64,000 nt of DNA from CAZRIT01 sp964600225 (GTDB lineage Bacteria; Bacillota; Clostridia; Christensenellales; CAG-138), in the NCBI GenBank assembly GCA_964600225.1, contig CAZRIT010000006.1, positions 1-64,000 of the forward strand. Reading direction: 5' to 3'. A program made the translations under genes and the position numbers. Below, piece after piece: positions 1-8,488 of this stretch. The notes under the pieces are model-generated. The model was not told the origin of the DNA and did no database searches. It saw nothing but the letters and a program-made list of their open reading frames with translations. The stretch's first letter is position 1, and each line of letters opens with the position of its first letter.

Positions 1-706
1 CCACCACCGCCAGGCCGTAGCCCTTGTGCCCGCCAAACGGCATCATCAGCGACGCCTCGTGCGAGTTGTTGGTGGGCTTGCCGTCCTTGTCCAGAATCGC
101 CCCGTCGGGCAGGGTCTTGTTCTCGCGGCGGTACTCGAACATCTTGCCGCCAGCCATCACGCTGCACGCCACATCGTAGCAGACGGTGCCGTATTTACCC
201 GTCGGGAAGGCATAGGTGAAGGGGTTGTTGCCGATGCCCTTGGAGGCGCCGCCCGTCACGCAGATGAGCGGTTCCACGTTGGAGCCCGCCATGGCGACCA
301 TATCGTCGCCCGCCAGCTCGATGGCCCAGCGCGCCGCCGCGCCAAAGTGGTTGCTGCGGATGACCACGCCGAACGCCATGCCGCTTTTTTCCGCCTTTTC
401 CCTGAGCTTTTGCACGGTGTATTCCGATACCACCGCGCCAAGGCCGTCGCCGCCGTCCACCAGCAGGGAAACGGGCGTCTCCTTGAGCACCTTGATCTCG
501 GGCTTGGCCAATGCGCCGCCGTGGTTGAGGCGATCCACATAGTTGCCCACGCGGACAACGCCGTGGGAGATAACGTTGCGCAGATCGGCGTCCACCAGCG
601 AATCCGCCACAACGCGGGCGTCCGCGGCATTCAGCCCCTTTGCCATGAATATATCGCGGCAAAATTCCTCCAGTTTTTGATAATCCACAAGGTAGTTGTT
701 ACCCAT
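1..706 (-). CDS. Ldh/YlbC family NAD(P)-dependent oxidoreductase, 3' end cut by window edge
   Basis: The frame is open from an ATG at 706 to the window edge, giving 235 codons of a protein usually near 350 residues. It is a malate/L-lactate/ureidoglycolate dehydrogenase family protein: the N-terminal part has an ISHG motif matching the family's SHG signature, a central GVVIRSNHFGAAARW stretch, a GIGNNPFTYAFPTG segment like the usual GTNP block, and near the edge an FGGHKGYGLA loop that binds the cofactor. The ribosome site AAGGAGG lies 9 bases upstream. It starts 20 bases after the stop of a paralog, so the two are probably cotranscribed. Its 2-hydroxyacid substrate cannot be told from sequence. 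Confidence 0.88.
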   Translation of the reverse strand, partial: MGNNYLVDYQKLEEFCRDIFMAKGLNAADARVVADSLVDADLRNVISHGVVRVGNYVDRLNHGGALAKPEIKVLKETPVSLLVDGGDGLGAVVSEYTVQKLREKAEKSGMAFGVVIRSNHFGAAARWAIELAGDDMVAMAGSNVEPLICVTGGASKGIGNNPFTYAFPTGKYGTVCYDVACSVMAGGKMFEYRRENKTLPDGAILDKDGKPTNNSHEASLMMPFGGHKGYGLAVV

Positions 707-726
707 GTGCGTCCTCCTTTTTTAGC

Positions 727-1782
727 TTAGAAGCCGTACTTTGCGGGCCACGCGCACTTCAGCTCGCGCGCCGTTTCCAGTATGACGTCCAGATTCCCCT
801 GCGGAATCTCAACGCCCTCTGCCGAGCGCTTTGCAAACGCCCTGGCCTCCAGTTCGCCCGGCACAAGCACCTCGCTGTTGCCCGCCTTGGGCCTGGCCGT
901 CTTGACGAACGCGCAGGTGTTCTTGCTGACTTCCTCGAACGCAGCGCGGCCAAAGAAGCAATCGGGATCGACCGCCATCAAAAACAGGCCGTTGAGGGAC
1001 CTGGGGCTCTCGGCCATGTACTCCTCGTCCGCCAGCGCAATGCCAAACAGGTTGGCAAACAGCGCCAGTCCGCTGCCCTTGTAGCCGCCGACGGGCTGCA
1101 GGGAGCCGATGCGGCCGTCCGCACGGCGCTCGTAGATCACCGCGGGGTCCGTGCTCGGGTTGCCGTCGGCGTCCAGTATCCAGGTATCGGATACGGGCAT
1201 CTTGGTCTGGTAATACCCGCGCACCTTGCTTTCGGCCACAACCGTGGTGGCCATATCCAGCATCACATTGGGGCCGTCCGCACGGGGCGCCGCCCAGCTG
1301 AGCGGGTTGGTGCCAAAGCGCGTCTCGCTGGCGCCAAACGGCGCGGACTGCGAGGTGATGTAGAGCCCGCACATGGCGATGGCCAGCAGTCCCTCGGAGG
1401 CGATGCGGTCGGTATAGCTGCCCAAACGGCCCACATGGCCCAGATGCTTTGCCACGCCGCACGCGATGCCGCACTTTTTGGCCTTGTCAATCACCATATC
1501 CACCGCTTTTCTTGCGCCTACATGGCCGAAGGTCTCGTTGGCGTCGAGCACAAAGGTGCTGGGCGTCTCCTTGACGACGGACATCTTGTTGCCGGGGATG
1601 ATCTTGCCCATCTTGGTCAGGTTGTGGTAAAGCGGCACGTTGCGGATGCCGTGGGAATCGACCGCCGACAGGTTGGAGCGGACGATCTCATCCGTCAGGA
1701 TGGCGTTCTCCTCTTCCGTCGCGCCCATCTTGGCAAACATTTCGTGTACAATTTCTTCCAACTGTTGTTTCGTAAATACCAT
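727..1782 (-). CDS. Ldh/YlbC family NAD(P)-dependent oxidoreductase
   Basis: Full-length (351 residues) member of the malate/L-lactate/ureidoglycolate dehydrogenase family, which oxidises 2-hydroxyacids with NAD(P) using a fold unrelated to Rossmann LDH. Visible signatures are VDSHGIRN near residue 47, HLGHVGRLGSYT near 114, FGTNPLSWAAP near 157, the LDMATT block, and GGYKGSGLALF near 230. An AGAGGT ribosome site precedes the ATG. It lies between an APC permease and a second family member on the same strand. This suggests a small uptake-and-oxidation operon for a hydroxyacid or amino-acid derivative. The substrate is unassigned: the family includes malate, lactate, sulfolactate, ureidoglycolate and delta-1-piperideine-2-carboxylate enzymes. 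Confidence 0.9.
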   Translation of the reverse strand: MVFTKQQLEEIVHEMFAKMGATEEENAILTDEIVRSNLSAVDSHGIRNVPLYHNLTKMGKIIPGNKMSVVKETPSTFVLDANETFGHVGARKAVDMVIDKAKKCGIACGVAKHLGHVGRLGSYTDRIASEGLLAIAMCGLYITSQSAPFGASETRFGTNPLSWAAPRADGPNVMLDMATTVVAESKVRGYYQTKMPVSDTWILDADGNPSTDPAVIYERRADGRIGSLQPVGGYKGSGLALFANLFGIALADEEYMAESPRSLNGLFLMAVDPDCFFGRAAFEEVSKNTCAFVKTARPKAGNSEVLVPGELEARAFAKRSAEGVEIPQGNLDVILETARELKCAWPAKYGF

Positions 1783-1821
1783 GTTGTTACCTCTCTTCCG
1801 TTATCTGCCTGTACCGACGGC

Positions 1822-3189
1822 TCACTCGTCGTTGTCGAACGAATAGCTGTTGGTCACCTTGACCTTGCCCGTCCTGTGACGCAGGAATGCAAACAGGAAG
1901 CACAGGGCGACCGCCGTGACGCTGCCGATGGCGTTGACAAGGGTGAGGCTGCGGAAGGAGTAATAGAGGATGACGCCGCGCGCAATCCATGCCACCACCA
2001 CAACGGCCTTGTAGAGGGCGGGGGAGATGTGCATGGTGTTCTTTTTGAATTCCTCGGGGAACTTATCGGGCAACGTGAACAGCGAAATGAGCAGCGGGAT
2101 CACCAGCACGCTGCCAAGGAACACCGTGTTACTGGTCAACAGCCCGATGTTGACGCTGAACAGGAGCGGCAGTACGCAGACGACATAGACCGCAGTGAGG
2201 ATCTTCCACGGTGCGCCGAAGCGGTTCTTGGAGGCAAACTTGGGCGAGAACCACCCATCCTCGGTGGCCTTTTCAAAGGAGATGGTGAAGCCCGCAAAGC
2301 AGCCGTTGATGGTGGTGGTCAGGCACATGATGGGCCCGAGCACGATGAAAGCATAGAACAGGATACGCGATTTAAACACCACGTTTGCCACGGCGGTCAG
2401 GGGGTTGCCCGCAAATACATCCAGCCCTGCGCCGCCGACGGCCGCGATGGCCACGCCGCAGTAGACCAGGATCAGGCCGCCCAGCGTCATCAGGATCGCC
2501 TTGGGCATGTTGGTCAAAGGTTTCGTGGTGTATTTGGACATGATGTAGACGTTTGCGTCATACCCCTGCGTGGAGAATACCAGCATGGCCATGGCGCCCA
2601 GCAGGCCCGTAAAGCCCGCGGTCATGAACTGCGGATTGCTAAAATCGAAGGTCGCAGGCTCGAGGCGGATGAAGCACAGCACGCAAAATACCGCCAGCGC
2701 GCCCAGCAGGATGGCGGTGCTGTACTTTTGTACGGCCGCCAGGAAATCGATGCCAAGGACGTTGACGATGTAGAACAGCGTCAGCACAAAGATAGCCGCC
2801 GCACGCACATTGACGGACGGGAATACGCTGGCCACATAGGAGCCGAAGGCCGAGGCCATCAGCGCGATGGCAATGCCGCTTGTGAACGTGGAAATGATAT
2901 ACGCGCCGCCGAAGCGCGGCCCAAGGAACGTACACGCAATGGTATAGGTGCCGCCGTTGTAGTACATCATGCTCGACATCAGCCAGTACGGAGCCGCCGC
3001 CAGGAACCCGATGATACACGCCATCAGATACGCAAGCCATACGGAATAGCCCGTTGCGCCCGCCGCCACACCCAGTATGGAGACGACGCCCGAACCGACG
3101 AAGGTGCCCATTGCCATCAGAAACAGTTTGGTCAGAGTAAACACTTTTTTGGGCTTTTGGATTGCCGCGCTTTGATTCTCGTTCGACAT
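1822..3189 (-). CDS. APC superfamily amino acid permease
   Basis: A 455-residue polytopic membrane protein with about 12 hydrophobic segments. The first helix region reads GTFVGSGVVSILGVAAG, the glycine-rich unwound TM1 typical of amino acid-polyamine-organocation permeases. It probably imports an amino acid or related organic acid by H+ or Na+ symport. The start is fixed by a GGGAGGG ribosome site 7 bases before the ATG. It is the first gene of the minus-strand operon with two Ldh-type dehydrogenases and is transcribed away from the LysR gene. Pairing with those dehydrogenases suggests the imported compound is their substrate, but this is inference. Confidence 0.88.
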   Translation of the reverse strand: MSNENQSAAIQKPKKVFTLTKLFLMAMGTFVGSGVVSILGVAAGATGYSVWLAYLMACIIGFLAAAPYWLMSSMMYYNGGTYTIACTFLGPRFGGAYIISTFTSGIAIALMASAFGSYVASVFPSVNVRAAAIFVLTLFYIVNVLGIDFLAAVQKYSTAILLGALAVFCVLCFIRLEPATFDFSNPQFMTAGFTGLLGAMAMLVFSTQGYDANVYIMSKYTTKPLTNMPKAILMTLGGLILVYCGVAIAAVGGAGLDVFAGNPLTAVANVVFKSRILFYAFIVLGPIMCLTTTINGCFAGFTISFEKATEDGWFSPKFASKNRFGAPWKILTAVYVVCVLPLLFSVNIGLLTSNTVFLGSVLVIPLLISLFTLPDKFPEEFKKNTMHISPALYKAVVVVAWIARGVILYYSFRSLTLVNAIGSVTAVALCFLFAFLRHRTGKVKVTNSYSFDNDE

Positions 3190-3322
3190 GTGTGTCCCTC
3201 CCTATTCATTTTTAGACGTGCTGCAGTCACATCTGCAACTCCATCTTATGCGGCGGGTTTGCCGCCTGTCCAATATCGTTTCTGAATCAATGCGGTCGGG
3301 CGGCACTGCGTCGCCAAACAAG

Positions 3323-3337
3323 AATTACAATGTAATT
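3323..3337. promoter_or_regulatory. Inverted repeat, possible operator
   Basis: AATTACA, one central A, TGTAATT: a perfect 7-bp-arm palindrome in the divergent spacer, about 135 bases upstream of the permease start. It could be a regulator site for the permease/dehydrogenase operon. No protein can be assigned from sequence alone. Confidence 0.4.
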
Positions 3338-3426
3338 TGCTACTGTTTGTCGGCCTTTTTCGACTTTTTGCAGGAAGAATTTCTTGCCGTGCGCTCCGCT
3401 AATTGTGACAACTTTGTGAAATATCC

Positions 3427-3441
3427 ATAACCTTGGGTTAT
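3427..3441. promoter_or_regulatory. LysR-type T-N11-A box candidate
   Basis: ATAACC-TTG-GGTTAT is a perfect palindrome containing the T-N11-A core that LysR-type regulators bind (T at 3428, A at 3440). It ends 9 bases before the -35 of the lysR promoter, a usual place for autoregulation and control of the divergent operon. Confidence 0.6.
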
Positions 3442-3450
3442 TTGTCAAAC

Positions 3451-3479
3451 TTGCAAAACCAAAGCTTTGCCCATATACT
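3451..3479 (+). promoter_or_regulatory. Sigma-A type promoter for the LysR gene
   Basis: TTGCAA, 17-base spacer, TATACT. The predicted transcript has a leader of about 120 bases before the ATG at 3606. Confidence 0.65.
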
Positions 3480-3605
3480 AGACTTGTCGTTTTATTGCTG
3501 TGTCATGGTAGTTGTTGTGAATTCTGCACAAATCCGAACTGCTTACTGTTGTCACCCTGTTTTTATCTCACGGGAGCGTCCTTTGTACGGAAAGGGGAAT
3601 TGCAA

Positions 3606-4496
3606 ATGCTGGACTTTTCGGCACGCTGTTTTCTGGCCGTGGTGAACGCGGGAAGCTTTACCAAAGCGGGAGAACAGCTTTTTGTCTCTCAACCCGCCAT
3701 CAGCAAGCAGATCGGCAAGCTCGAGCGCGAGCTTGGCTTCCCGCTGCTGGAGCGCACAACGCGCACCGTGCGGCTGACGTCGTCGGGCAAGCTGATCTAC
3801 AACTTTTTGCAGGAGTTTCATCACACATGGGAGTGGACGGTTGGCGAGGCGCAAACGCTCTATCACAGCGATCCCAAGCTGCTGCGCATCGGCATGCTCA
3901 GCGGCTGGGGCATACAAAACGCGCCCTTTTTCTATATCACCACGTTCCAATCGGCGCATCCCGATATTGAGGTTTCCATCCACCAGTACGATTATCGGGA
4001 GCTGGCAAGGCGCCTGCTGGACGATCGGCTCGACCTGATCTGGACGGTTCCCGGGGAACTCAAGCCGTTGAGCGAGTTCGGCTACCGCACGGCTTTTACC
4101 GATGATTTGGTCATGTACCTGNNNNNNNNNNCCCGCCATCCGCGCAGCAAGGAACCGCTGCCCGCGGAGGCGTTTTGCGGCATGAAGGCGTTCATTATGG
4201 ATCAAAACGCCTCTTTGACCTCGGTCATCAACATGGGCAAAACCTTTCAGGAGCGCGGCTGGCAGCTAACCATCGTGCCCATGCCCAATGTGGATTCCAT
4301 CTTTACGGCGGTGGATCAGTGCCGCGGCTGCTCGTTTACGCTGCGCGCCTCGCGCATCTCCAACTCGTCCAATTACAAGGTGTTCGATTACGGCCTGCGC
4401 GCCTCCACGGTGTTTGCGTGGCACCTTGGTCACTATACGGAAAGCATCAACCTGTTCCTCAACGAGTTCAACTTGCACAATTCGCAGCAGGAATGA
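3606..4496 (+). CDS. LysR family transcriptional regulator (interrupted by an assembly gap)
   Basis: The N-terminal winged helix-turn-helix is textbook LysR: FLAVVNAGSFTKAGEQLFVS followed by QPAISKQIGKLERELG and LLERTTRTVRLTSSG. A periplasmic-binding-fold effector domain follows. The ATG at 3606 is chosen because an AAAGGGG ribosome site precedes it and the homology starts there; the longer upstream frame has no support. About 296 residues as written, a normal length. Ten N's at 4122-4131 replace about four codons in the effector domain, yet the frame continues correctly afterwards (RHPRSKEPL). It is divergent from the permease-dehydrogenase operon and probably controls it in response to the transported compound. 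Confidence 0.9.
   Translation: MLDFSARCFLAVVNAGSFTKAGEQLFVSQPAISKQIGKLERELGFPLLERTTRTVRLTSSGKLIYNFLQEFHHTWEWTVGEAQTLYHSDPKLLRIGMLSGWGIQNAPFFYITTFQSAHPDIEVSIHQYDYRELARRLLDDRLDLIWTVPGELKPLSEFGYRTAFTDDLVMYLXXXXRHPRSKEPLPAEAFCGMKAFIMDQNASLTSVINMGKTFQERGWQLTIVPMPNVDSIFTAVDQCRGCSFTLRASRISNSSNYKVFDYGLRASTVFAWHLGHYTESINLFLNEFNLHNSQQE
4122..4131. other. Assembly gap (10 N)
   Basis: A run of ten undetermined bases inside the lysR gene. The reading frames before and after are both those of a LysR effector domain, so the true gap is probably close to 10 bases (10 plus a multiple of 3). A fixed-length placeholder cannot be excluded. Confidence 0.95.
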
Positions 4497-4529
4497 GCAA
4501 TCTATACGGGTTTTTCTGCAACGGTGCGC

Positions 4530-5525
4530 TTAAAACGCATCCTCCAGCGTGAACGGGTCCTTGCCGAGCGTCCAATCCTCATAGCGGCGTTCAAAGTAGG
4601 TGGAAAAGGAGTTGACGGTGAGGCTGCGCGTTGCGGGGTCGAACGTCAGCAGGCGCATCTGCCCGCCCTTGGCGTGGTTTTGGCAGTTGAACATCATCTG
4701 GTGCACCGTGCGCTCCGCCGTGCCGTCTCCATCGTCGTCGAACGAATCCTGCCGATAGCAGGAGCCGCGGAAATGCCCGCACAGCACCAGCTTGACGTTT
4801 TTATTGGGGGTCACGATGTGCTCGTACGCATACGGGCCCGAGTCGTACAGGCCGTAGGCCTGGTGCAGGTAATCGTGGAATATCAGTATCGCCACACGGT
4901 CGCTGTATGCGCGCAGTTGTTCATTGATCCAGTCCGCGCAGTCCTCCACCGTCTGATAGCCGCAGCCGATGATGATAAAATCCGTCCCGCCCGCGCTTAA
5001 CAGCGTGTACGCGGCCACGCCGTCCAGATACTTCTGCTGCGCGGGCAGCTCGTCGAGGAACCGCTGCGTCAGGTAGATATCGAAGGTTTTCGGCCAGCCG
5101 AGCATATCGTGGTTGCCGGGCACGGCGATATAGGGGATATCGCCCGCGAACTGATCGTACGCGGAATAGAACGCATCCCATTCCTTTGGATGCCCCGCAT
5201 ACTCCACCAGATCGCCCGTCTGCACCACCTGCACGATGTTATCCTCTACGCGATGCTCCCTTACCCACGTTCCCATGGCGGTCAGCGCCTCGCGCTGGCG
5301 GTATGCGCTGGTTTGCGTATCGGGAAACCACGCTATGGAAAACGGCGTGGGCACGGGCGTGGCGGTGGGCAGTGGCGTGGGCTTGGGCGTTGCCGTGGCC
5401 GCAATCGCCGTAGCGGCGGAAGCGCTCATTTGCGTTTCCGTGCCGTTGGCTTTACATGCCGAAAAAATGACTGCCATCATGGCGATTGTACCGACGATAC
5501 CCCATATCCCAGCGCGTCTGTTCAT
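4530..5525 (-). CDS. Lipoprotein calcineurin-like metallophosphoesterase
   Basis: A secreted metallophosphoesterase of about 331 residues. After an N-terminal hydrophobic segment ending in SACK (lipobox-like) and a Thr/Pro/Ala-rich linker come the metal-binding blocks: WFPDTQT, QTGDLVEYAGH, VPGNHDM, IFHDY and CGHFRGS. The GNHD and GH pairs are the di-metal ligands. It probably acts on a phosphodiester or phosphomonoester outside the membrane; the substrate is unknown. The frame stays open to a TTG at 5714, but a promoter overlaps that point, so the ATG at 5525 is preferred. Its ribosome site is poor: GGAGG lies some 30 bases upstream, separated from the ATG by a small GC hairpin. It is convergent with lysR. 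Confidence 0.8.
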   Translation of the reverse strand: MNRRAGIWGIVGTIAMMAVIFSACKANGTETQMSASAATAIAATATPKPTPLPTATPVPTPFSIAWFPDTQTSAYRQREALTAMGTWVREHRVEDNIVQVVQTGDLVEYAGHPKEWDAFYSAYDQFAGDIPYIAVPGNHDMLGWPKTFDIYLTQRFLDELPAQQKYLDGVAAYTLLSAGGTDFIIIGCGYQTVEDCADWINEQLRAYSDRVAILIFHDYLHQAYGLYDSGPYAYEHIVTPNKNVKLVLCGHFRGSCYRQDSFDDDGDGTAERTVHQMMFNCQNHAKGGQMRLLTFDPATRSLTVNSFSTYFERRYEDWTLGKDPFTLEDAF

Positions 5526-5591
5526 GCCTGACTTTGGCGCGTTTGCGCGCCGCCTCCGTTTGTTTTTCGTATCCTTGGTCTTGCCTAAGCA

Positions 5592-5625
5592 CACCGTGCA
5601 AATCCGATCCACGGTTTGCATGGTG
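5592..5625 (-). other. Strong hairpin in the phosphoesterase mRNA leader
   Basis: CACC-A-TGCAAA-CCG pairs with CGG-A-TTTGCA-C-GGTG around a short loop. It lies within the predicted leader of about 150 bases and would bury the in-frame ATG at 5621. I do not recognise a known riboswitch class. Confidence 0.4.
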
Positions 5626-5685
5626 CAGGCAACGCCATAGGCGGCGTTGTCCTCAGTCGGAATACCGCCTCGGAAAACCCGTTTT

Positions 5686-5714
5686 ATTCTAGGGTATTTT
5701 CCTGTGGCATGCAA
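5686..5714 (-). promoter_or_regulatory. Promoter of the phosphoesterase gene
   Basis: On the minus strand TTGCAT, 17 bases, TAGAAT. It overlaps the far upstream TTG of the open frame, arguing that translation starts well downstream. Confidence 0.55.
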
Positions 5715-5767
5715 GTAAAATCTTGTCGCATATACACCGTTTTCCGCGCTTTGCTTTATCGCTTTAT

Positions 5768-5815
5768 GGTATAAAAGCGGCCGACCCGTTGCCGCGGATT
5801 GCGGTACGGGTCGGC
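5768..5815 (-). terminator. leuS: leuS terminator
   Basis: A perfect 10-bp stem (GCCGACCCGT at 5780-5789 with its complement at 5806-5815), followed on the minus strand by CGCTTTTATA. It lies 80 bases after the leuS stop. Confidence 0.65.
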
Positions 5816-5895
5816 TGAAAGCAAGTTGCTCACATATCAGGTTGTTCGGGTAATCCGTTGGTTATCGGGTTATTCCGGCAAGCACGCCGTGCAAA

Positions 5896-8304
5896 TCAGG
5901 TGGCCACGATGTTGACGATGTTTCTTACCACAATCACCTTGCGCACGGTCTTGCCGTCGATAAACGGCTTGACATCGTCGTTTGCCAGCGCCGCCTGCTC
6001 CACGGCCGCGGCGTCCAGCGAAGCATCCAGCGTGATGCGCGCGCGCACCTTGCCGTTGACCTGCACGCCGTACTCCACCGTATCCGCAACCAGCGCGCTT
6101 TCATCGTATTGGGGCCACGAAGCTTGATAGAGCGGCTCATAGCCAAGCTGCTCGTTCATCTGCTCCGCAATGTGCGGGGCGAAGGGGGAGAGCAGCACCA
6201 GAAACGTCCTTAGCTCGTCGCGGGTGAGTCTGCCGACGGCGTAGATATCGTTGACCAGCGCCATGAGCGTGGCAATGGCCGTGTTGAACTTCATCCGCTC
6301 GATGTCCTCGCCCACCTTTTTGATGGCGGCGTGGATGCGGCTCCTCATCGCCGCGTCGGTATCGCCCGTGCCCTCCAGCATGTCGCTCAGCCGCCACACG
6401 CGGTCGAGGAAGCGGCGGCAGCCGCGCGTGCCCTGCTCGTTCCACGGGATCGGCTGATCGAACGCGCCCATGAACATGATGTACATGCGGAACGCATCCG
6501 CGCCGTACACGGGGATGTAATCATCGGGGTTGACGACGTTGCCGCGGGATTTGGACATCTTTTCGCCGTTGGCGCCCAGCACCATGCCATGGCTGGTGCG
6601 CTTTTGATACGGCTCCTTGGTCGGCACAATGCCGCAGTCGTACAAAAACTTGTGCCAGAAGCGCGAGTACAGCAGGTGCAGCGTGGTATGCTCCATACCG
6701 CCGTTGTACCAGTCCACGGGCAGCCAGTAATCCATCTCCTTGCGCGAGGCCAGCGCCTGATCGTTATGCGCATCGGTATAGCGCAGATAGTACCAGCTCG
6801 AGCCTGCCCAGTTGGGCATGGTGTCCGCCTCGCGCTCGGCGGGGCCGCCGCACTTGGGGCAGGTGGTGTGCAGCCAGTCCTTGGCGCGCTTCAGGCACGA
6901 GCTGCCATCGTCCGTGGGCGAAAAATCGTCCAGCATCGGCAGTTCCAGCGGGAGCTGATCGTACGGCACGGGCTGCCAGCCGCATTGTTCGCAGTACACC
7001 AAGGGGATCGGCTCGCCCCAGTAGCGCTGGCGGGAGAACACCCAGTCGCGCAGCTTGTAGTTCACCTTGCGCTCGCCGATGCCGTTCTTTTCCAGCCAGT
7101 CGATCATGGTCGGGATGGCCTCGGAAACCTCCATTCCGTTCAAAAAGCCCGAGTTGATCATCTTGCCGTGCTCGCACTCGGTATACGCTTCCTTTTCGAT
7201 ATCGCCGCCCGCCACGACCTCCACAATGGGCAGGCCGAACGTCCTGGCAAACGCATAATCGCGCTCGTCGTGCCCCGGCACGGCCATGATGGCGCCCGTG
7301 CCGTAGCCCATGAGCACATAATCGGAAATCCAAACGGGGATCTCGCTGCCGTTGACGGGGTTAATCGCACGGATGCCCTTGAGCTCCACGCCCGTTTTGT
7401 CCTTGACCAGCTCGCTGCGCTCAAAGTCCGATTTGGTCGCGGCGGCCCTGCGGTATTCGTCCACCTCGTCCATGTTGGTGATGCGATCCGCCATGGTGTT
7501 GACCAGCGGGTGCTCGGGCGACACCACCATGTACGTTGCGCCAAACAGCGTATCGGGACGGGTGGTGTAGACCTTGAGCTTTTCGTCGCTGTTTACAATG
7601 GGGAACAGCACATGCGCGCCCTCGCTGCGGCCAATCCAGTTGATCTGCTGGGCCTTGATCTTATCCAGAAAATCCACGTCGTCCAGGTCGTCGATGAGCC
7701 GCTGGGCGTATGCGGTGATTTTGAGCATCCATTGCGAGCGCACTATGCGCACAACCTGCCCGCCGCAGCGCTCGCACACGCCGTCCACAACCTCCTCGTT
7801 GGCAAGGCCCACCTTGCAGGAGGTGCAGAAGTTAATCGGGATTTCGGCCTTGTAGGCCAGTCCCTTTTCAAAAAACTTAAGGAATATCCACTGCGTCCAC
7901 TTGTAGTACGAGGGATCGGTGGTGTTTACCTCGCGCGAGTAATCGAACGAATACCCCAGCCGCTGCAGCTGCGCACGGAAGCGCTGCACGTTATCGTGCG
8001 TCACCTTGGCGGGGTGGATGCCTGTTTTGATGGCGTAGTTTTCGGTGGGCAGCCCAAAGGCGTCGTAGCCAATGGGGAATAGCACGTTGTAGCCCTCCAT
8101 GCGGCGCTTCCTTGCAATGATATCCATCGCCGTAAACGGGCGCGGATGGCCCACATGCAGGCCCTGCCCCGAAGGGTACGGGAACTCGATCAGCCCAAAG
8201 AACTTCTTTTTATCGTGCGAGGCCTCCGCCTCGTAGCAGTGTGCATCCGCCCAAATCTTTTGCCACTTGAGCTCTATCTGTTCGGGATTGTATTGTTCGG
8301 CCAT
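5896..8304 (-). CDS. leuS: Leucyl-tRNA synthetase
   Basis: Class I aminoacyl-tRNA synthetase that charges tRNA-Leu. The 802-residue length and bacterial LeuRS layout are normal. The HIGH box is HVGH in PYPSGQGLHVGHPRP near residue 42, and the KMSKS loop is GEKMSKSRGN near 570. The CP1 editing domain has the TTRPDTLFGATYMV block, and the zinc-knuckle cysteines CEQCGW and CPKCGG are visible. A GGAGG site lies 10 bases before the ATG. A TTGACA promoter lies 31-59 bases upstream, so there is no room for a T-box leader, unlike many Firmicute synthetase genes. It ends at a strong hairpin terminator, so it is probably monocistronic. Confidence 0.98.
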   Translation of the reverse strand: MAEQYNPEQIELKWQKIWADAHCYEAEASHDKKKFFGLIEFPYPSGQGLHVGHPRPFTAMDIIARKRRMEGYNVLFPIGYDAFGLPTENYAIKTGIHPAKVTHDNVQRFRAQLQRLGYSFDYSREVNTTDPSYYKWTQWIFLKFFEKGLAYKAEIPINFCTSCKVGLANEEVVDGVCERCGGQVVRIVRSQWMLKITAYAQRLIDDLDDVDFLDKIKAQQINWIGRSEGAHVLFPIVNSDEKLKVYTTRPDTLFGATYMVVSPEHPLVNTMADRITNMDEVDEYRRAAATKSDFERSELVKDKTGVELKGIRAINPVNGSEIPVWISDYVLMGYGTGAIMAVPGHDERDYAFARTFGLPIVEVVAGGDIEKEAYTECEHGKMINSGFLNGMEVSEAIPTMIDWLEKNGIGERKVNYKLRDWVFSRQRYWGEPIPLVYCEQCGWQPVPYDQLPLELPMLDDFSPTDDGSSCLKRAKDWLHTTCPKCGGPAEREADTMPNWAGSSWYYLRYTDAHNDQALASRKEMDYWLPVDWYNGGMEHTTLHLLYSRFWHKFLYDCGIVPTKEPYQKRTSHGMVLGANGEKMSKSRGNVVNPDDYIPVYGADAFRMYIMFMGAFDQPIPWNEQGTRGCRRFLDRVWRLSDMLEGTGDTDAAMRSRIHAAIKKVGEDIERMKFNTAIATLMALVNDIYAVGRLTRDELRTFLVLLSPFAPHIAEQMNEQLGYEPLYQASWPQYDESALVADTVEYGVQVNGKVRARITLDASLDAAAVEQAALANDDVKPFIDGKTVRKVIVVRNIVNIVAT

Positions 8305-8334
8305 GTCGTTTGATCCTCCATACGCAGTCCTAAT

Positions 8335-8363
8335 AATGTACTATTTTCGGCCGCTTTTGTCAA
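8335..8363 (-). promoter_or_regulatory. leuS promoter
   Basis: Minus strand TTGACA, 17 bases, TACATT, about 30 bases upstream of the leuS ATG. Confidence 0.6.
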
Positions 8364-8379
8364 TCGATTGCGCCGCCGC

Positions 8380-8409
8380 TTTACATGCCGCGCTCAATGG
8401 TGATATGAT
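8380..8409 (+). promoter_or_regulatory. Promoter of the small membrane protein-lgt pair
   Basis: TTTACA, 18 bases, TATGAT; it is back-to-back with the leuS promoter. Confidence 0.45.
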
Positions 8410-8488
8410 ACGATAGATCAAGGCGCAAGCAAACGAACCCGCCGACGAACGGCGGAACCCATACGCAATCGTAAAAGGAGGCTTTCCC

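Larger units (their letters stand above)
3190..3605. promoter_or_regulatory. Divergent control region between permease operon and LysR gene
   Basis: This 416-base gene-free stretch separates the divergent permease and lysR genes. It holds two inverted repeats (3323-3337 and 3427-3441) and a good plus-strand promoter (3451-3479), listed separately. I could not identify a clear minus-strand -35/-10 pair for the permease operon, which fits an activator-dependent promoter. A short reading frame at 3188-3430 looks like chance. Confidence 0.6.

Noticed and set aside
1435..3285. Long plus-strand open frame (616 codons) opposite the dehydrogenase and permease
   Set aside because: It is antisense to well-supported genes, is rich in His/Arg/Gln as GC-rich shadow frames are, and lacks a ribosome site or family motif.
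3495..3605. Upstream extension of the LysR gene
   Set aside because: The extra 37 residues lie in the leader; homology and the ribosome site start at 3606.
5526..5714. Upstream TTG start of the phosphoesterase
   Set aside because: It overlaps the -35 of the best promoter and yields a non-signal-like Arg/Lys-rich leader.
6331..8082. 583-codon plus-strand frame opposite leuS
   Set aside because: It is a shadow of leuS; composition and lack of motifs mark it as spurious.
8305..8488. T-box leader for leuS
   Set aside because: The promoter lies 31-59 bases before the ATG and no T-box conserved sequence is present.
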